Counted from the stretch's first letter, positions 18,010 to 26,839 are shown. The stretch: 64,000 bases of DNA from Brasilonema sp. UFV-L1 (GCF_012912105.1 NZ_QMEA01000045.1:1-64000), one strand, 5' to 3'. Program-made: numbers and translations. Notes: generated from the sequence alone by a model not told the origin.

Positions 18010-18942
18010 ATGAATCGTGGAATTTATATTATTGCGAATGATAAAGTGACTGACCATGCGATCGCACTACTCAATAGTATCCGTTTGCATGATGCAGAAA
18101 CACCAATTGTCATGATTCCTTATGATGATAAGTATCACAATATCGCTGATACACTCACCAAATACTATGGAGTAAAAATCTATGAAGACTTAGATTTTAT
18201 CGATAGATTATCAATCAAATTACATGAGGTTTTTGGAAACAAATTTTTCGCTCGTCCAAATCAATTTCGCAAGCAAGCTTGTTGGTTTGGTCCTTTTGAT
18301 GAGTTTTTGTATATAGACACAGATATAGTGGTTTTTGAAAACATTATTGATAATCTTAATTATTTGAAGAAATATGATTTTATTTGTTGTGATTATCAAC
18401 ATGCAGGTGGTATTACGAATGTCTTCACACCGAAAGTTATAGAAGAAAAAGTCTTTACTGAAGATGAAGTCAAAGATATTTTTAATGGTGGTTTTTGGGG
18501 TTCCAAGAAAAATCTGATTTCGGAACAAGATTTGTATGAAACTTTTGCTGAGTGTGCTGCACATCCAGAATACTTCGATTTTTCCCAAAAAACTTCCGAT
18601 CAACCAATTATCAACTACATGCTCTTGAAGCGAATTCCATCTCGCTTTAACATTGTCAACAGAGAAGGGAAAGCACCAGGAAATTGGGGAGGAAGTCAAC
18701 ATTTTCAAACTCAGGGAAATAGACTGATTGATCCTTTAGTAAATCAACCACTGCAATATCTTCACTGGGCTGGTATTCGGATTGAACCTGGTTGTCCTTA
18801 TTGGGAGATTTGGGAATATTATCGCAATCTTAATCCTGCACTTCCACCAGCAGTTTTTCCAGAAAAACCAAAGAAAAGTCAGTGGGAGCAAACATTGGAA
18901 AATCTAAAAAATCAAGTCAGGAAAATAAAAGCTAATTTTTAA
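18010..18942 (+). CDS. GT8-like nucleotide-sugar transferase family protein (second paralogue)
   Basis: A 310-residue paralogue of the preceding gene. The N-terminus is MNRGIYIIANDKVTDHAIALLNSI, the metal-binding DxD is in FLYIDTDIVVFENI, and SDQPIINYMLLKRI with LQYLHWAGI occupies the GT8-like DQxxLN and HxxG positions. The C-terminal 25 residues are lysine-rich and may be a membrane-associating amphipathic tail. The 10-bp gap to its paralogue indicates co-transcription and an origin by tandem duplication. Divergence between the two suggests different donor or acceptor use. Confidence 0.7.
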   Translation: MNRGIYIIANDKVTDHAIALLNSIRLHDAETPIVMIPYDDKYHNIADTLTKYYGVKIYEDLDFIDRLSIKLHEVFGNKFFARPNQFRKQACWFGPFDEFLYIDTDIVVFENIIDNLNYLKKYDFICCDYQHAGGITNVFTPKVIEEKVFTEDEVKDIFNGGFWGSKKNLISEQDLYETFAECAAHPEYFDFSQKTSDQPIINYMLLKRIPSRFNIVNREGKAPGNWGGSQHFQTQGNRLIDPLVNQPLQYLHWAGIRIEPGCPYWEIWEYYRNLNPALPPAVFPEKPKKSQWEQTLENLKNQVRKIKANF

Positions 18943-19311
18943 AAAGAATACAGAATATCCCTACAAAGAAAACAAATCAGCGCCGCTCTTTGGAGCATGC
19001 TATCCTGAGGATTTGGCAAGGTTGGGTAAAACCTGCTCAAACAGAACCGCGCCCTGCATTCGGGCGGCTGCTGTTGGCATTTATCAGCACGTAAAACTAG
19101 TAGAATTAGGCGTTTTTCTTGACAAGGTGCATTTGCTCTGGTATCGTTCAAAACAATCTATCAATACCCCTGTCTCTATTACCTTTTGATTTGGGTTACA
19201 CGCATCAAATAAAAGGTCAATATTTATGCTTTTGCACATAGCAGAGGTTTGATAACTGTTGATTGTTGACTGTTGACAGATTTACCCAGGTTGCTAAAGG
19301 AACTTGTTACA
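18943..19311. other. Intergenic region, no clear gene
   Basis: 369 bp between the GT8-like pair and the FkbM gene. It holds a CGCCCTGCATTCGGGCGG hairpin (about 19051-19070), a GTTGATTGTTGACTGTTGAC short tandem repeat (about 19258-19277) and otherwise AT-rich sequence that may include the FkbM promoter. An antisense frame across 18939-19151 lacks any family feature and is not called. Confidence 0.5.
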
Positions 19312-20049
19312 ATGTTGAGAGACATAGTTTATTCTTTGATTTCGGCAGGCTATAAAATACCCAAATCTGTAGAAGAAAAAATAAGTCGATTTTCTTACCA
19401 AAGTTACTTAGCGGCTCTTTTGAAGAAATTAAGAATTAACTGTGTCCTTGATGTGGGAGCTAATATCGGTTACTTTGCAGAAAACATCAGGAAAGTCGGT
19501 TATAAAGGACAGATTCTCAGTTTTGAGCCACATCCAGAAATTTTTCCTACTCTTCAAAAGAACTTTAAACACGATACCCTTTGGCGAGGATATGATTTGG
19601 GACTTGGAAGTGAGGATGCTTTGGCTACCTTTAATTTGAACTTCTATTCAGAACTGAGCTCATTTCTAGTTCCTAATGTTAGTATGCCAAAAACTGTTAA
19701 TTCCTGCGAAGTCAAGATCAAACCTCTAGACTCTCTTTTGGATGATATCCTTACTTTAGTACCTGAACCACGTATCTTTCTAAAGATGGATACTCAAGGA
19801 TATGACATTGAAGTTGTTAAGGGTGCAAGTAAATGTATAGATAGAATTCTGTGTTTACAATCTGAAATCTCTGTGCGACCTAATTACATTAACATACCAT
19901 CATATTTGGATGCCTTAAGGTATTATGAGTCCCTAGGTTTTGAGCTTGTTGATTTATTTGCTGCCTTTCGTACTCCTGAAGGTTATGTTACTGAATATGA
20001 TTGTTTGATGGTGCGTTCTAAAACATTGGATGTTGCTGAAATTCATTAA
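19312..20049 (+). CDS. FkbM family methyltransferase
   Basis: A 245-residue SAM-dependent methyltransferase of the FkbM type, which commonly O-methylates sugars in surface glycans or natural products. The SAM site is CVLDVGANIGYFAENIRKVG, followed by SFEPHPEIFPTLQKN, the acidic ribose-binding loop. PRIFLKMDTQGYDIEVVKGA is the catalytic-region signature of this family. The frame is open from a TTG at 19273, but ATG at 19312 has AAAGGA about eight bases upstream and is a better start. Same strand as, and downstream of, the glycosyltransferase run, so methylation of that glycan is plausible. Confidence 0.85.
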   Translation: MLRDIVYSLISAGYKIPKSVEEKISRFSYQSYLAALLKKLRINCVLDVGANIGYFAENIRKVGYKGQILSFEPHPEIFPTLQKNFKHDTLWRGYDLGLGSEDALATFNLNFYSELSSFLVPNVSMPKTVNSCEVKIKPLDSLLDDILTLVPEPRIFLKMDTQGYDIEVVKGASKCIDRILCLQSEISVRPNYINIPSYLDALRYYESLGFELVDLFAAFRTPEGYVTEYDCLMVRSKTLDVAEIH

Positions 20050-20273
20050 CATTCATTAGCTCGAAAAATTTTCGGTGGAGACTGAATATGGAGCAATACA
20101 GTTGCTGTTAAGCCTTTTTCTCTCCCCCTACCGGCCTCAAAAAATAAATTTCCCCTGAACCATATTGGGATATGTAGGTGAAGGGGCTGTTGACAACACC
20201 TCCTTCACTCCTTTAACAGTAATTATCAGTCTTGATGGAATAATTTGTTTTCTGGAAGTCGCTAATTTTATTG

Positions 20274-20642
20274 CTAAGAATCTAAATCTAGAGCTTGTAT
20301 CCCTTGGCGTTCTACAAAAGTTAGCATACTTCCCAACTGTAACCAAATCAGCAAAGCAGTTAGAAGAGCAACTGGTATACCAATTCCACAAGCAAGTAAG
20401 GGCGGAAGACCAAATATTTCAAAACCGGAACAGAGAAACACACAAAGACCAATAGTAACTCCTATAAATGGTATAGATACATCTTTAATTGCTATACGAG
20501 AGCCAGAAGTTTCTGCACCATCGTCTTGCCATTTCTGAACACTTAATTTCAATGTTCCCCATAACGCAAGATCTGAGGTAACGGCTGCAAACAATCCAAC
20601 AATTAATAGAAAATAGGGTGCTTGTTGAGGAATATAGTACAT
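20274..20642 (-). CDS. Small membrane protein of unknown function
   Basis: A 122-residue protein with three hydrophobic stretches, at about residues 9-27, 54-76 and 78-104. The middle part (SVQKWQDDGAETSGSRIAIKDVSIPF) is hydrophilic. The codon pattern and hydropathy are those of a real membrane protein, while the overlapping forward frame at 20165-20455 has no such features. I do not recognise the family. It lies downstream of the UbiB-type kinase gene on the same strand but is separated from it by a repeat hairpin that probably ends transcription. Confidence 0.65.
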   Translation of the reverse strand: MYYIPQQAPYFLLIVGLFAAVTSDLALWGTLKLSVQKWQDDGAETSGSRIAIKDVSIPFIGVTIGLCVFLCSGFEIFGLPPLLACGIGIPVALLTALLIWLQLGSMLTFVERQGIQALDLDS

Positions 20643-20716
20643 GAAAACTCCTGTGATTATTGAGTGTAAAATTGTGATTTTGTCATTCTGAATGACAAAG
20701 ATTTTTTAACAGTTAC

Positions 20717-20760
20717 CAGTTATCAGTTATCAGTCATTGTTGCTTGATAACTGATAACTG
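20717..20760 (-). terminator. Repeat-derived hairpin after the UbiB-family kinase gene
   Basis: Two 16-base arms (CAGTTATCAGTTATCA at 20717-20732 and its exact complement at 20745-20760) surround a 12-base loop. The hairpin lies one base past the stop of the minus-strand kinase gene. The arms are built from STRR heptamers. On the minus strand it is followed about 10 bases later by TTAAAAAATC, so it may act as a terminator. Confidence 0.5.
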
Positions 20761-20761
20761 T

Positions 20762-22456
20762 TCACTGTTTCAAGGATTTCGGTAGAACAGCAGCGACTCC
20801 TTCTCTAGAAAACGCTGTCAAAACTCCAATCGCTACGTTGAATAAGCGAGTTGGTTGTAAGTCATCTTTGATTAAATTCCACAAGCGTTGGACTTCTTCT
20901 GTATGAAGACGATCATCTTCAGTCAAAGCAAGCGCTAACTGTCGTCGGAGAAATTTACCTTCATCAGAAAGTAGATATTGCAATCCCAATTGAGCTGTCG
21001 GTAAGACGTCAAAGTTACTATCCGTGCGGGCGATCGCAATCAAATTTTCTAACCGAGACCACTGGAATCTATCATGTTTGAAAAGCACATTCAGCAAACG
21101 TCGCCGCAGTTGTGGAGATTCTCCTGTTAGTAAGCGCCTTGCAACGTAGGGGTATGCGACTTCCACAATTTTGAAATTTGGGTTGAGGCTCAAAGCTATT
21201 CCTTCCTGAGTCACCAGAGAACGAATAATCAGAGCAAACTTACTAGGAACTCGGAAAGGATATTCATACATCAGTTCCGAGAACTCATCGGTGATCGTTT
21301 TGAAGTTAAAATCCCCAACGTTTTTACCAATAGCATCTCCCAGAACTGTTTCTAATGCTGGTACTATAGGGTGAATATCCGTATCAGGAGTCAGAAAACC
21401 TAGCTTAACAAAGTCTTCAGCTAATTCGTTGTACTCTTTATTAACTAAATGTACGAGTGCATCTACCAGAGTTTCTTTTGTTGTTTCATCCAACTGATCC
21501 ATCATACCAAAGTCTATGTAAGCCATACGACCATCGGGCATGGCAAATAAATTACCTGGATGTGGATCAGCATGGAAAAAGCCATGTTCTAAGAGTTGTT
21601 GTAAACCAGAGGTGACGCCAATTTGGATGATTAACTCTGGATCTAAACCAATTTCGCGGATTTTGTTTGTTTCGGTCAGTTTGAAACCGTTAATCCACTC
21701 TAGAGTTAAAACATGGGTATTGGTATAACGCCAATATATCTCTGGTACTTTCACTCGAAGATCATCGCGGAAGTTATTGGCAAATTTCTCTGCGTTGCGA
21801 GCTTCGTTGATGTAATCTATTTCTTCAAATAACTTGGTGCCAAACTCGTCCACAATCATTGTGAGATCATGACCCAAGTTTAAGGGTAACCAAGGACTTA
21901 ACCAACCCGCTGCCCATCGCATGAGATAAAGGTCGAGTGTCAGAATTGGACGTAAGTTGGGGCGCTGTACCTTCACCGCCACTTCTTCACCGCTTCTCAA
22001 ACGACCGCGATAAACTTGACCTAAGCTAGCCGCTGCAACCGGAGATGGGGATAACTCGCTAAAAATTTCGTCAATTGAACGCTCTAGTTCAGTTTCGATA
22101 ATTTTGTAGGCGAGTGCGTTATCAAAAGATGGTAACTGGTCTTGTAGCTTTACCAGTTCGTTGAGATAATCTTTACGTATCAAGTCTGGTCGTGTTGACA
22201 GGGCTTGACCTACTTTAATAAAGGTAGGACCTAGGCGAGTCAGCAACTGGCGCAATTGAGTCGCTCGTTTGAACTTGTTTTGTTCCTCTTGATTTTGCCA
22301 TTCATCCCACTTGAGACTCAGAATAAATACCGCAAAGAACCAAATAACCTTTATCGCCCGCATCCAAGCTAGCCAGGGACGGTAGCCGTAGTAGCGGGCG
22401 ATCGCCTTTGGATCGTAGCGTCGATTATTTTCTTGTGTAAGGGTCTGCCAATTCAC
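20762..22456 (-). CDS. ABC1/AarF/UbiB-family atypical kinase
   Basis: A 564-residue member of the UbiB family, linked to prenylquinone (plastoquinone, tocopherol) metabolism in plastids and cyanobacteria. It has the family-specific KxGQ motif in FIKVGQALSTRPDLI, the alanine-rich loop AAASLGQVYRG that replaces the glycine-rich loop, the catalytic HADPHPGN, and the metal-binding DFGMM. The N-terminal LAWMRAIKVIWFFAVFILSLKW is a hydrophobic segment that may attach it to the membrane. The length matches cyanobacterial homologues. Cyanobacteria carry several paralogues, so a specific role cannot be assigned. Confidence 0.92.
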   Translation of the reverse strand: MNWQTLTQENNRRYDPKAIARYYGYRPWLAWMRAIKVIWFFAVFILSLKWDEWQNQEEQNKFKRATQLRQLLTRLGPTFIKVGQALSTRPDLIRKDYLNELVKLQDQLPSFDNALAYKIIETELERSIDEIFSELSPSPVAAASLGQVYRGRLRSGEEVAVKVQRPNLRPILTLDLYLMRWAAGWLSPWLPLNLGHDLTMIVDEFGTKLFEEIDYINEARNAEKFANNFRDDLRVKVPEIYWRYTNTHVLTLEWINGFKLTETNKIREIGLDPELIIQIGVTSGLQQLLEHGFFHADPHPGNLFAMPDGRMAYIDFGMMDQLDETTKETLVDALVHLVNKEYNELAEDFVKLGFLTPDTDIHPIVPALETVLGDAIGKNVGDFNFKTITDEFSELMYEYPFRVPSKFALIIRSLVTQEGIALSLNPNFKIVEVAYPYVARRLLTGESPQLRRRLLNVLFKHDRFQWSRLENLIAIARTDSNFDVLPTAQLGLQYLLSDEGKFLRRQLALALTEDDRLHTEEVQRLWNLIKDDLQPTRLFNVAIGVLTAFSREGVAAVLPKSLKQ

Positions 22457-23116
22457 TCCCTTATTTTCCTCTTTAACTGAAAAAGGTTTTACTTTCTAGA
22501 GCTCAACAAGGATGCCCTGTGGGCTATACAAATGCATTAGCATTTCCTTTATTGTTCCTTGTTATTTAGTTAATCTTTACTTAACGTTACTTTTTATCTA
22601 TTATTTTATATTAGTACATAAAAGTATATATACTTAAGCAACCTTAAGATAGAAAATTTTTATCAACCATTAGCGCAGTGGATATGACCACGAGTAGTTC
22701 TTCCAAGAGGAGCTCCTCCTGTGCCGGGTATGGTAAAACATGTTAGTGAAGGCATGGACAAGGAGAGTCAGTGGACTCTTGCGCGTTTCGATGCGTTGAA
22801 GCATCTCGCGTAGACAAGGAAGTTTTTTTGTCCCAACCAACTACGATGATGATCACATCTCCCTAAACCTTATGCCTTTGTTCAAACTTGGGTGTTTTCC
22901 CTGGCTGATGAATGTTTAAAGCACATATGTGAGCTGTAAACAACTTCTAAATAAATTTTTTATATATTTATAAAGTTTAATTCACATAAGTACAGTTTTT
23001 GAAAAAATTACAGAACGTTATGTAGAATATTACGGATTCATTGGTCGGCACATTATTCTGATGAGCCAAGCCAAGAGTGATCACTATTACATCCATAACT
23101 GAGGAGTGGCTGAGTC
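22457..23116. other. 660-bp intergenic region with a possible structured transcript
   Basis: After an AT-rich promoter-like stretch (about 22560-22670) comes a GC-richer block (22680-22840). It holds the palindrome GAGGAGCTCCTC (22707-22718), a GATGC-GTTGAA-GCATC hairpin (about 22790-22806) and a GACAA...TTGTC stem with a run of seven T. A 20-codon frame (ATG at 22684, beginning MTTSSSSKRSSSC) lies inside it. The rest is AT-rich and precedes the lipoprotein gene. Nothing was recognised as a known RNA. Confidence 0.35.
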
Positions 23117-24241
23117 GTGAGCATTATTCACCGTTTGACAAGTCGTAAGCGGCTGTCTTACACAGTTGCGTTTGTCGCTAGTGTTATTACTGCTCTGCTT
23201 ATTGGCTGTTTTGCAACCCCTAGTTTTTCTAGTGAAACCTCTATACCCTCTACACGTCACAAATATCTTTGGCCATTTGCATCCACATCGCCTTGGAATA
23301 TGCCAATCGGCTCGAATGCACGATACATCAGCGCAAACTTTGCTAGAGCGGCCTATGCTGGTGCCGATAGAGAATATTTCTTCAAATCCAAGGATGAAAA
23401 TCCATGGAACGGATATCCGTGGCGTGAAGTTTATGCTCCTGGTGCTTGGGCTGAAGGACGCTGTACAGGCACGAAATCTTTGGATAATACCTGGCTGCCA
23501 ATTCCAGATGACCTCATTATTCCAGACGCGACAAACAACCCTTATCACACTCCTAATAATGCATCAGCCTTCCTGATGCCTGATGGGAAAACCCTAATAC
23601 AGCTTGAACCTCTTGCTCGCTGTCAAAAAGCCGGTCCAGTCTACGGTTGGCGTTATCCAAATGTTGATATTTACGGGGATGGAATCGGCGGGGCACATTT
23701 TGGTTCTGGTCTTTCTTCTATTGGTGGTTCTATTCGTCAAGGTGAACTGATCAGCAAACAACCAATTCATCACGCCTTAAAAGTTGTCATTTGGGGAGAA
23801 AAATACCTCTATTACTCTGGGTCTAATCCTGGGTATCGCTGGCCAGCAGATAGGGCAGATTCCAATGCAGCCAATCAATATCATGGTAAAAACCCCTCTT
23901 TGGTACAGGGGACATTACTGGCAATTCCTCCAAACGTAACTGAAGAAAATCTCAACTTACAAACACCTGCGGCGAAAAAGTTATTTCATGCCTTGCAAGA
24001 TTATGGTGCTTACGTCGTTGACGACGCAGGCTGGGATTCTCACTACTTTGCAGTAGAGCAAGGAGTTACAGAAGAATTTCGCAAGGCTTTTGGCTACGAT
24101 TTTGAAGGCTCAAGTGGTTTGTTTTATGAAGACTTTATGAACCTATTCCAAGCACTTTACATTGTTGATAACAATGGTCCAGATAGTATTGGTGGTGGTG
24201 GAACTCCGCGTGTAGCTCTTGCTCCCCCTATTGGAGATTAA
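23117..24241 (+). CDS. Predicted secreted lipoprotein of unknown family
   Basis: A 374-residue protein. The N-terminus has basic residues (RLTSRKR), a hydrophobic segment of about 17 residues and then LLIGC, a good lipobox with C at about residue 31, so it is likely lipid-anchored and exported. The mature part is rich in W, Y, G and P, with conserved-looking stretches RCTGTKSLDNTWLPIPDDL, GGAHFGSGLSSIGGSIRQGE and YGAYVVDDAGWDSHYFAVEQ. It ends in a glycine- and proline-rich tail. I do not recognise the domain. Translation must start at GTG 23117, since no ATG precedes the signal; GAGGAG lies about 11 bases upstream. Cell-envelope location is inferred from the signal only. Confidence 0.75.
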   Translation: MSIIHRLTSRKRLSYTVAFVASVITALLIGCFATPSFSSETSIPSTRHKYLWPFASTSPWNMPIGSNARYISANFARAAYAGADREYFFKSKDENPWNGYPWREVYAPGAWAEGRCTGTKSLDNTWLPIPDDLIIPDATNNPYHTPNNASAFLMPDGKTLIQLEPLARCQKAGPVYGWRYPNVDIYGDGIGGAHFGSGLSSIGGSIRQGELISKQPIHHALKVVIWGEKYLYYSGSNPGYRWPADRADSNAANQYHGKNPSLVQGTLLAIPPNVTEENLNLQTPAAKKLFHALQDYGAYVVDDAGWDSHYFAVEQGVTEEFRKAFGYDFEGSSGLFYEDFMNLFQALYIVDNNGPDSIGGGGTPRVALAPPIGD

Positions 24242-24298
24242 CTATGTTAAGCTAAGCTAGAAATCACCTGATATCTAGTATTCTTTTCAACAAGACCC

Positions 24299-24366
24299 AA
24301 AAAACCGGGTTTCGAGAGAAATTAAGGTTTCTACGAGCAGGCATTCTCAATAAACCCGGTTTTTTA
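24299..24366. repeat. Dispersed inverted repeat, AAAAAACCGGGTTT family
   Basis: AAAAAACCGGGTTT near 24300 is mirrored by AAACCCGGTTTTTT near 24352, enclosing about 35 bases. Related copies are at about 34432-34545, 45740-45828 and 50535-50612. This copy follows the lipoprotein gene and ends in a T-rich tract, so it could also act as its terminator. Confidence 0.65.
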
Positions 24367-24448
24367 CTCAGATCCAAGATCTAAGGTCACGTTGTTTCAA
24401 AGCCAAGTTTGTGTTTTGACCAATTTTTTGAGCAATTTTATAGGCTTT

Positions 24449-24490
24449 TCAATGACCCCACCTATACCGAAAGTTAGGTGGGGTCATTGA
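24449..24490. repeat. Perfect 15-bp hairpin
   Basis: Arms 24449-24463 and 24476-24490 (TCAATGACCCCACCT and its exact complement) enclose a 12-base loop. No T-tract follows in either direction, so it is not a canonical terminator. It sits about 200 bp upstream of the rubisco activase start, in a position where it could affect that transcript, or it may be the relic of a small palindromic element. Confidence 0.6.
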
Positions 24491-24690
24491 ATGACTGCAA
24501 AATTACCCCGTTTTTCTTGCACATCCTCAACAGATGTGAAGTATCCAAACGGAGGTTTAAGGAAAAATAGTCATCAGAAAAATTAAGATTGTTTTAAAGA
24601 AGCTAATCAAGCTAACCTGAAACAATTGTAAACTCTTGATTGGCAAGGGTCACCAATCCTGATCATGGATTGAAATTATTGGCGAGATTT

Positions 24691-25968
24691 ATGAGCTACT
24701 ACATTTCTCCCCGCTTTTTAGATAAACTTGCAGTTCACATTACCAAAAATTACCTCGACCTTCCTGGTATTCGAGTCCCCTTAATTTTAGGTATTCACGG
24801 ACGCAAAGGCGAAGGCAAGTCATTTCAATGTGAATTAGTTTTTGAGAGAATGGGTATCGAAGTGACTCACATCTCCGGCGGCGAACTGGAAAGTCCAGAC
24901 GCTGGAGATTCAGCACGTCTGATTCGTCTGCGCTATCGAGAAACTGCAGAACTGATTCGCGTACGCGGCAAAATGTGCGTGATTATGATTAATGATTTGG
25001 ATGCAGGTGCTGGACGCTTTGATGAAGGAACTCAATATACAGTCAACACTCAGTTGGTAAATGCCACACTGATGAATATTGCCGACAATCCTACCGATGT
25101 ACAACTTCCGGGTAGTTACGATGCAACGCCTTTACATCGTGTACCGATTATTGTCACAGGTAATGATTTTTCTACCCTCTATGCGCCACTCATTCGGGAT
25201 GGTCGAATGGAGAAATTTTACTGGGACCCAGACCGAGATGATAAAATCGGCATTGTCGGTGGAATTTTTAGCGAAGATGGACTTGCACGCCAGGAAGTTG
25301 AAAAGCTAGTCGATACATTTCCAAATCAATCGATAGACTTTTTCAGCGCTTTGCGTGCCCGAATTTATGATGAACAAATTCGCAACTTCATACACGAAAT
25401 AGGAATTGAGCGCGTATCTCAACGTGTGGTTAACAGCATAGAAGGTCCACCACAATTTAGAAAGCCTAATTTTAGCTTGTCTGGCTTAATTGAGATGGGC
25501 AACTTCATGTTTGGTGAACAACAGCGAGTTGAGAGTTCCCGACTTGTTGCGGAGTATAATCGCAGCTTGTACTCTCGTAATCAATCTGCATCTTCTGGTG
25601 CTGTAACACCAACAACTCAGCCGTCAAGCAATAGCCCAAGCCAAGGTACAACATCCAATGGATACCAAAAACAGCAAGTATCAAATACCCATTTGAGCTT
25701 GGAGACACAAGAACAGATACGTGAAATTTTGTCTGGTGGTTACAGAATTGGCATTGAGCACGTAGATGAGCGCCGCTTCCGCACAGGTTCCTGGCAAAGT
25801 TGTGTCACAAGCCTAATTACAGGTGAACAAGATGCCATATCAACTGTGGAATCCTGTCTTGGAGAATATAGTAATGAGTATGTACGCTTAGTGGCTATTG
25901 ATCCAAAGGCAAAGCGGCGGGTGGTAGAAAAGATTATTCAACGCCCAAATGGTAAGGTGAGCCAATAA
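24691..25968 (+). CDS. rca: Rubisco activase with C-terminal small-subunit-like domain
   Basis: A 425-residue AAA+ ATPase that remodels inhibited rubisco. The N-terminal part MSYYISPRFLDKLAVHITKN is the cyanobacterial Rca start. Walker A is GIHGRKGEGKS (34-44), Walker B is in CVIMINDLDAGAG, and the GRMEKFYW sensor region is present. After a low-complexity Gln/Ser/Thr linker (about residues 300-345), residues about 345-425 (SLETQEQIREILSGGYRIGIEHVDERRFRTGSWQSC and on) form an SSUL domain like those of CcmM. In filamentous cyanobacteria this domain recruits the activase into carboxysomal rubisco condensates. Two cysteines (SC and ESC) match redox-active positions in SSUL domains. The frame is open from TTG 24640, but ATG 24691 matches the family start. 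No rbc genes are adjacent. Confidence 0.93.
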   Translation: MSYYISPRFLDKLAVHITKNYLDLPGIRVPLILGIHGRKGEGKSFQCELVFERMGIEVTHISGGELESPDAGDSARLIRLRYRETAELIRVRGKMCVIMINDLDAGAGRFDEGTQYTVNTQLVNATLMNIADNPTDVQLPGSYDATPLHRVPIIVTGNDFSTLYAPLIRDGRMEKFYWDPDRDDKIGIVGGIFSEDGLARQEVEKLVDTFPNQSIDFFSALRARIYDEQIRNFIHEIGIERVSQRVVNSIEGPPQFRKPNFSLSGLIEMGNFMFGEQQRVESSRLVAEYNRSLYSRNQSASSGAVTPTTQPSSNSPSQGTTSNGYQKQQVSNTHLSLETQEQIREILSGGYRIGIEHVDERRFRTGSWQSCVTSLITGEQDAISTVESCLGEYSNEYVRLVAIDPKAKRRVVEKIIQRPNGKVSQ

Positions 25969-25983
25969 CTAAGTTGATGGGAA

Positions 25984-26200
25984 AGGGGCTTTGTGAATAC
26001 CACCACTATTCCCCAACCGCATCATCTTGATCGTGCGATCTGCCTTACTTTGCGTAGCGTGCGCTTTGCGCAAAGTAAGGCAGCAGCACACGCTACGCTC
26101 TGGTTACCCTAAAGTCCAATCAACAAGCGATCTGCCGGAGCGCGTAGCGTGCGCTTTGCGCTTAAGGCAAGCGTTAGCTCCGGCCCCCTAAGGGGCTAGC
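25984..26200. repeat. Cluster of short palindromic repeats
   Basis: Arms 26040-26054 and 26069-26083 form a perfect 15-bp stem (CTGCCTTACTTTGCG and its complement). A second dyad with CCGGAGC..GCTCCGG ends spans about 26134-26182. Both contain GCGTAGCGTGCGCTTTGCG, so they are two copies of one repeat unit. The elements lie between the convergent rubisco activase and 2H-phosphoesterase genes. Confidence 0.65.
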
Positions 26201-26247
26201 TATCGCTCTGGTCATTCCTCAATGGATATTCCCGAATCTTATTTCTA

Positions 26248-26829
26248 TTAATAACAGAATATGCAACTTGATGACTTTACGTCAAATGGTAGAAGACAAA
26301 AAGGAAACTCAGTTGTAACGTTCCACCTCCTACCATCGTGCAGCAACAGCGTTAAGCAAGAAGCAGTAAACTCAAAGTGTAATTCACGCTTTTCAAATTC
26401 AGACCAAGCAGCTTTGAAGTTCTGACGCGTTAAGTCTTTAAATGCAACTGTCATGTGGGGAGCAAAGGGCCGGGTTTTCCCAACTTTGTCAACAATTCCC
26501 AAGTAACTCTCTAAATGCACCATCAAATCAGCATGCAAAGTCAGCAGTTGTTGACTTCTGACGACATTTATGTATATCACACGTGGGACAAAGGCAGCAA
26601 ACCCACTCAGTGTGATCGAGACTGACTCTCGACGACTGGCAAAATCTCCAAGACATTTTTCTAATCTTGGTACCTCGGTATCTGCCCATTCAAAGGGCGG
26701 TTGTAGGGTGATGTGCGGTGGAGATTTTTGTGCGTGACGACTGGCATATTTATCAGCAAAGTATTGCTTGATTTGGTTAGCGTAGTCTTGAATTTTCTGA
26801 GGTGGCAACAAAGCTATAAAAAAAGTCAT
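26248..26829 (-). CDS. 2H phosphoesterase (2'-5' RNA ligase / LigT-like)
   Basis: A 193-residue protein of the 2H phosphoesterase superfamily. The two defining HxTx motifs are PHITLQPPF (near residue 43) and PHMTVAF (near residue 128), each giving one catalytic histidine. Members hydrolyse or form 2'-5' or cyclic phosphodiester bonds in RNA or nucleotides. The start MTFFIALLPP is typical of the family. It follows the WD40 gene by 10 bp and is probably co-transcribed with it. The in vivo substrate is unknown. Confidence 0.85.
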   Translation of the reverse strand: MTFFIALLPPQKIQDYANQIKQYFADKYASRHAQKSPPHITLQPPFEWADTEVPRLEKCLGDFASRRESVSITLSGFAAFVPRVIYINVVRSQQLLTLHADLMVHLESYLGIVDKVGKTRPFAPHMTVAFKDLTRQNFKAAWSEFEKRELHFEFTASCLTLLLHDGRRWNVTTEFPFCLLPFDVKSSSCIFCY

Positions 26830-26839
26830 GGTTGGTGAT

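Noticed and set aside
18939-19151. 70-codon minus-strand frame between the GT8-like and FkbM genes
   Set aside because: Cysteine-rich, unstructured translation with no ribosome site, crossing a GC hairpin.
20165-20455. 96-codon plus-strand frame
   Set aside because: Overlaps the minus-strand small membrane protein, whose hydropathy is far more convincing.
22680-22720. tRNA-like start (TTAGCGCAGTGGAT)
   Set aside because: No acceptor stem, anticodon arm or T-loop follows.
24449-24490. Terminator for the lipoprotein gene
   Set aside because: Perfect stem but no T-tract on either strand; the earlier AAACCCGGTTTTTT repeat is a better terminator candidate.
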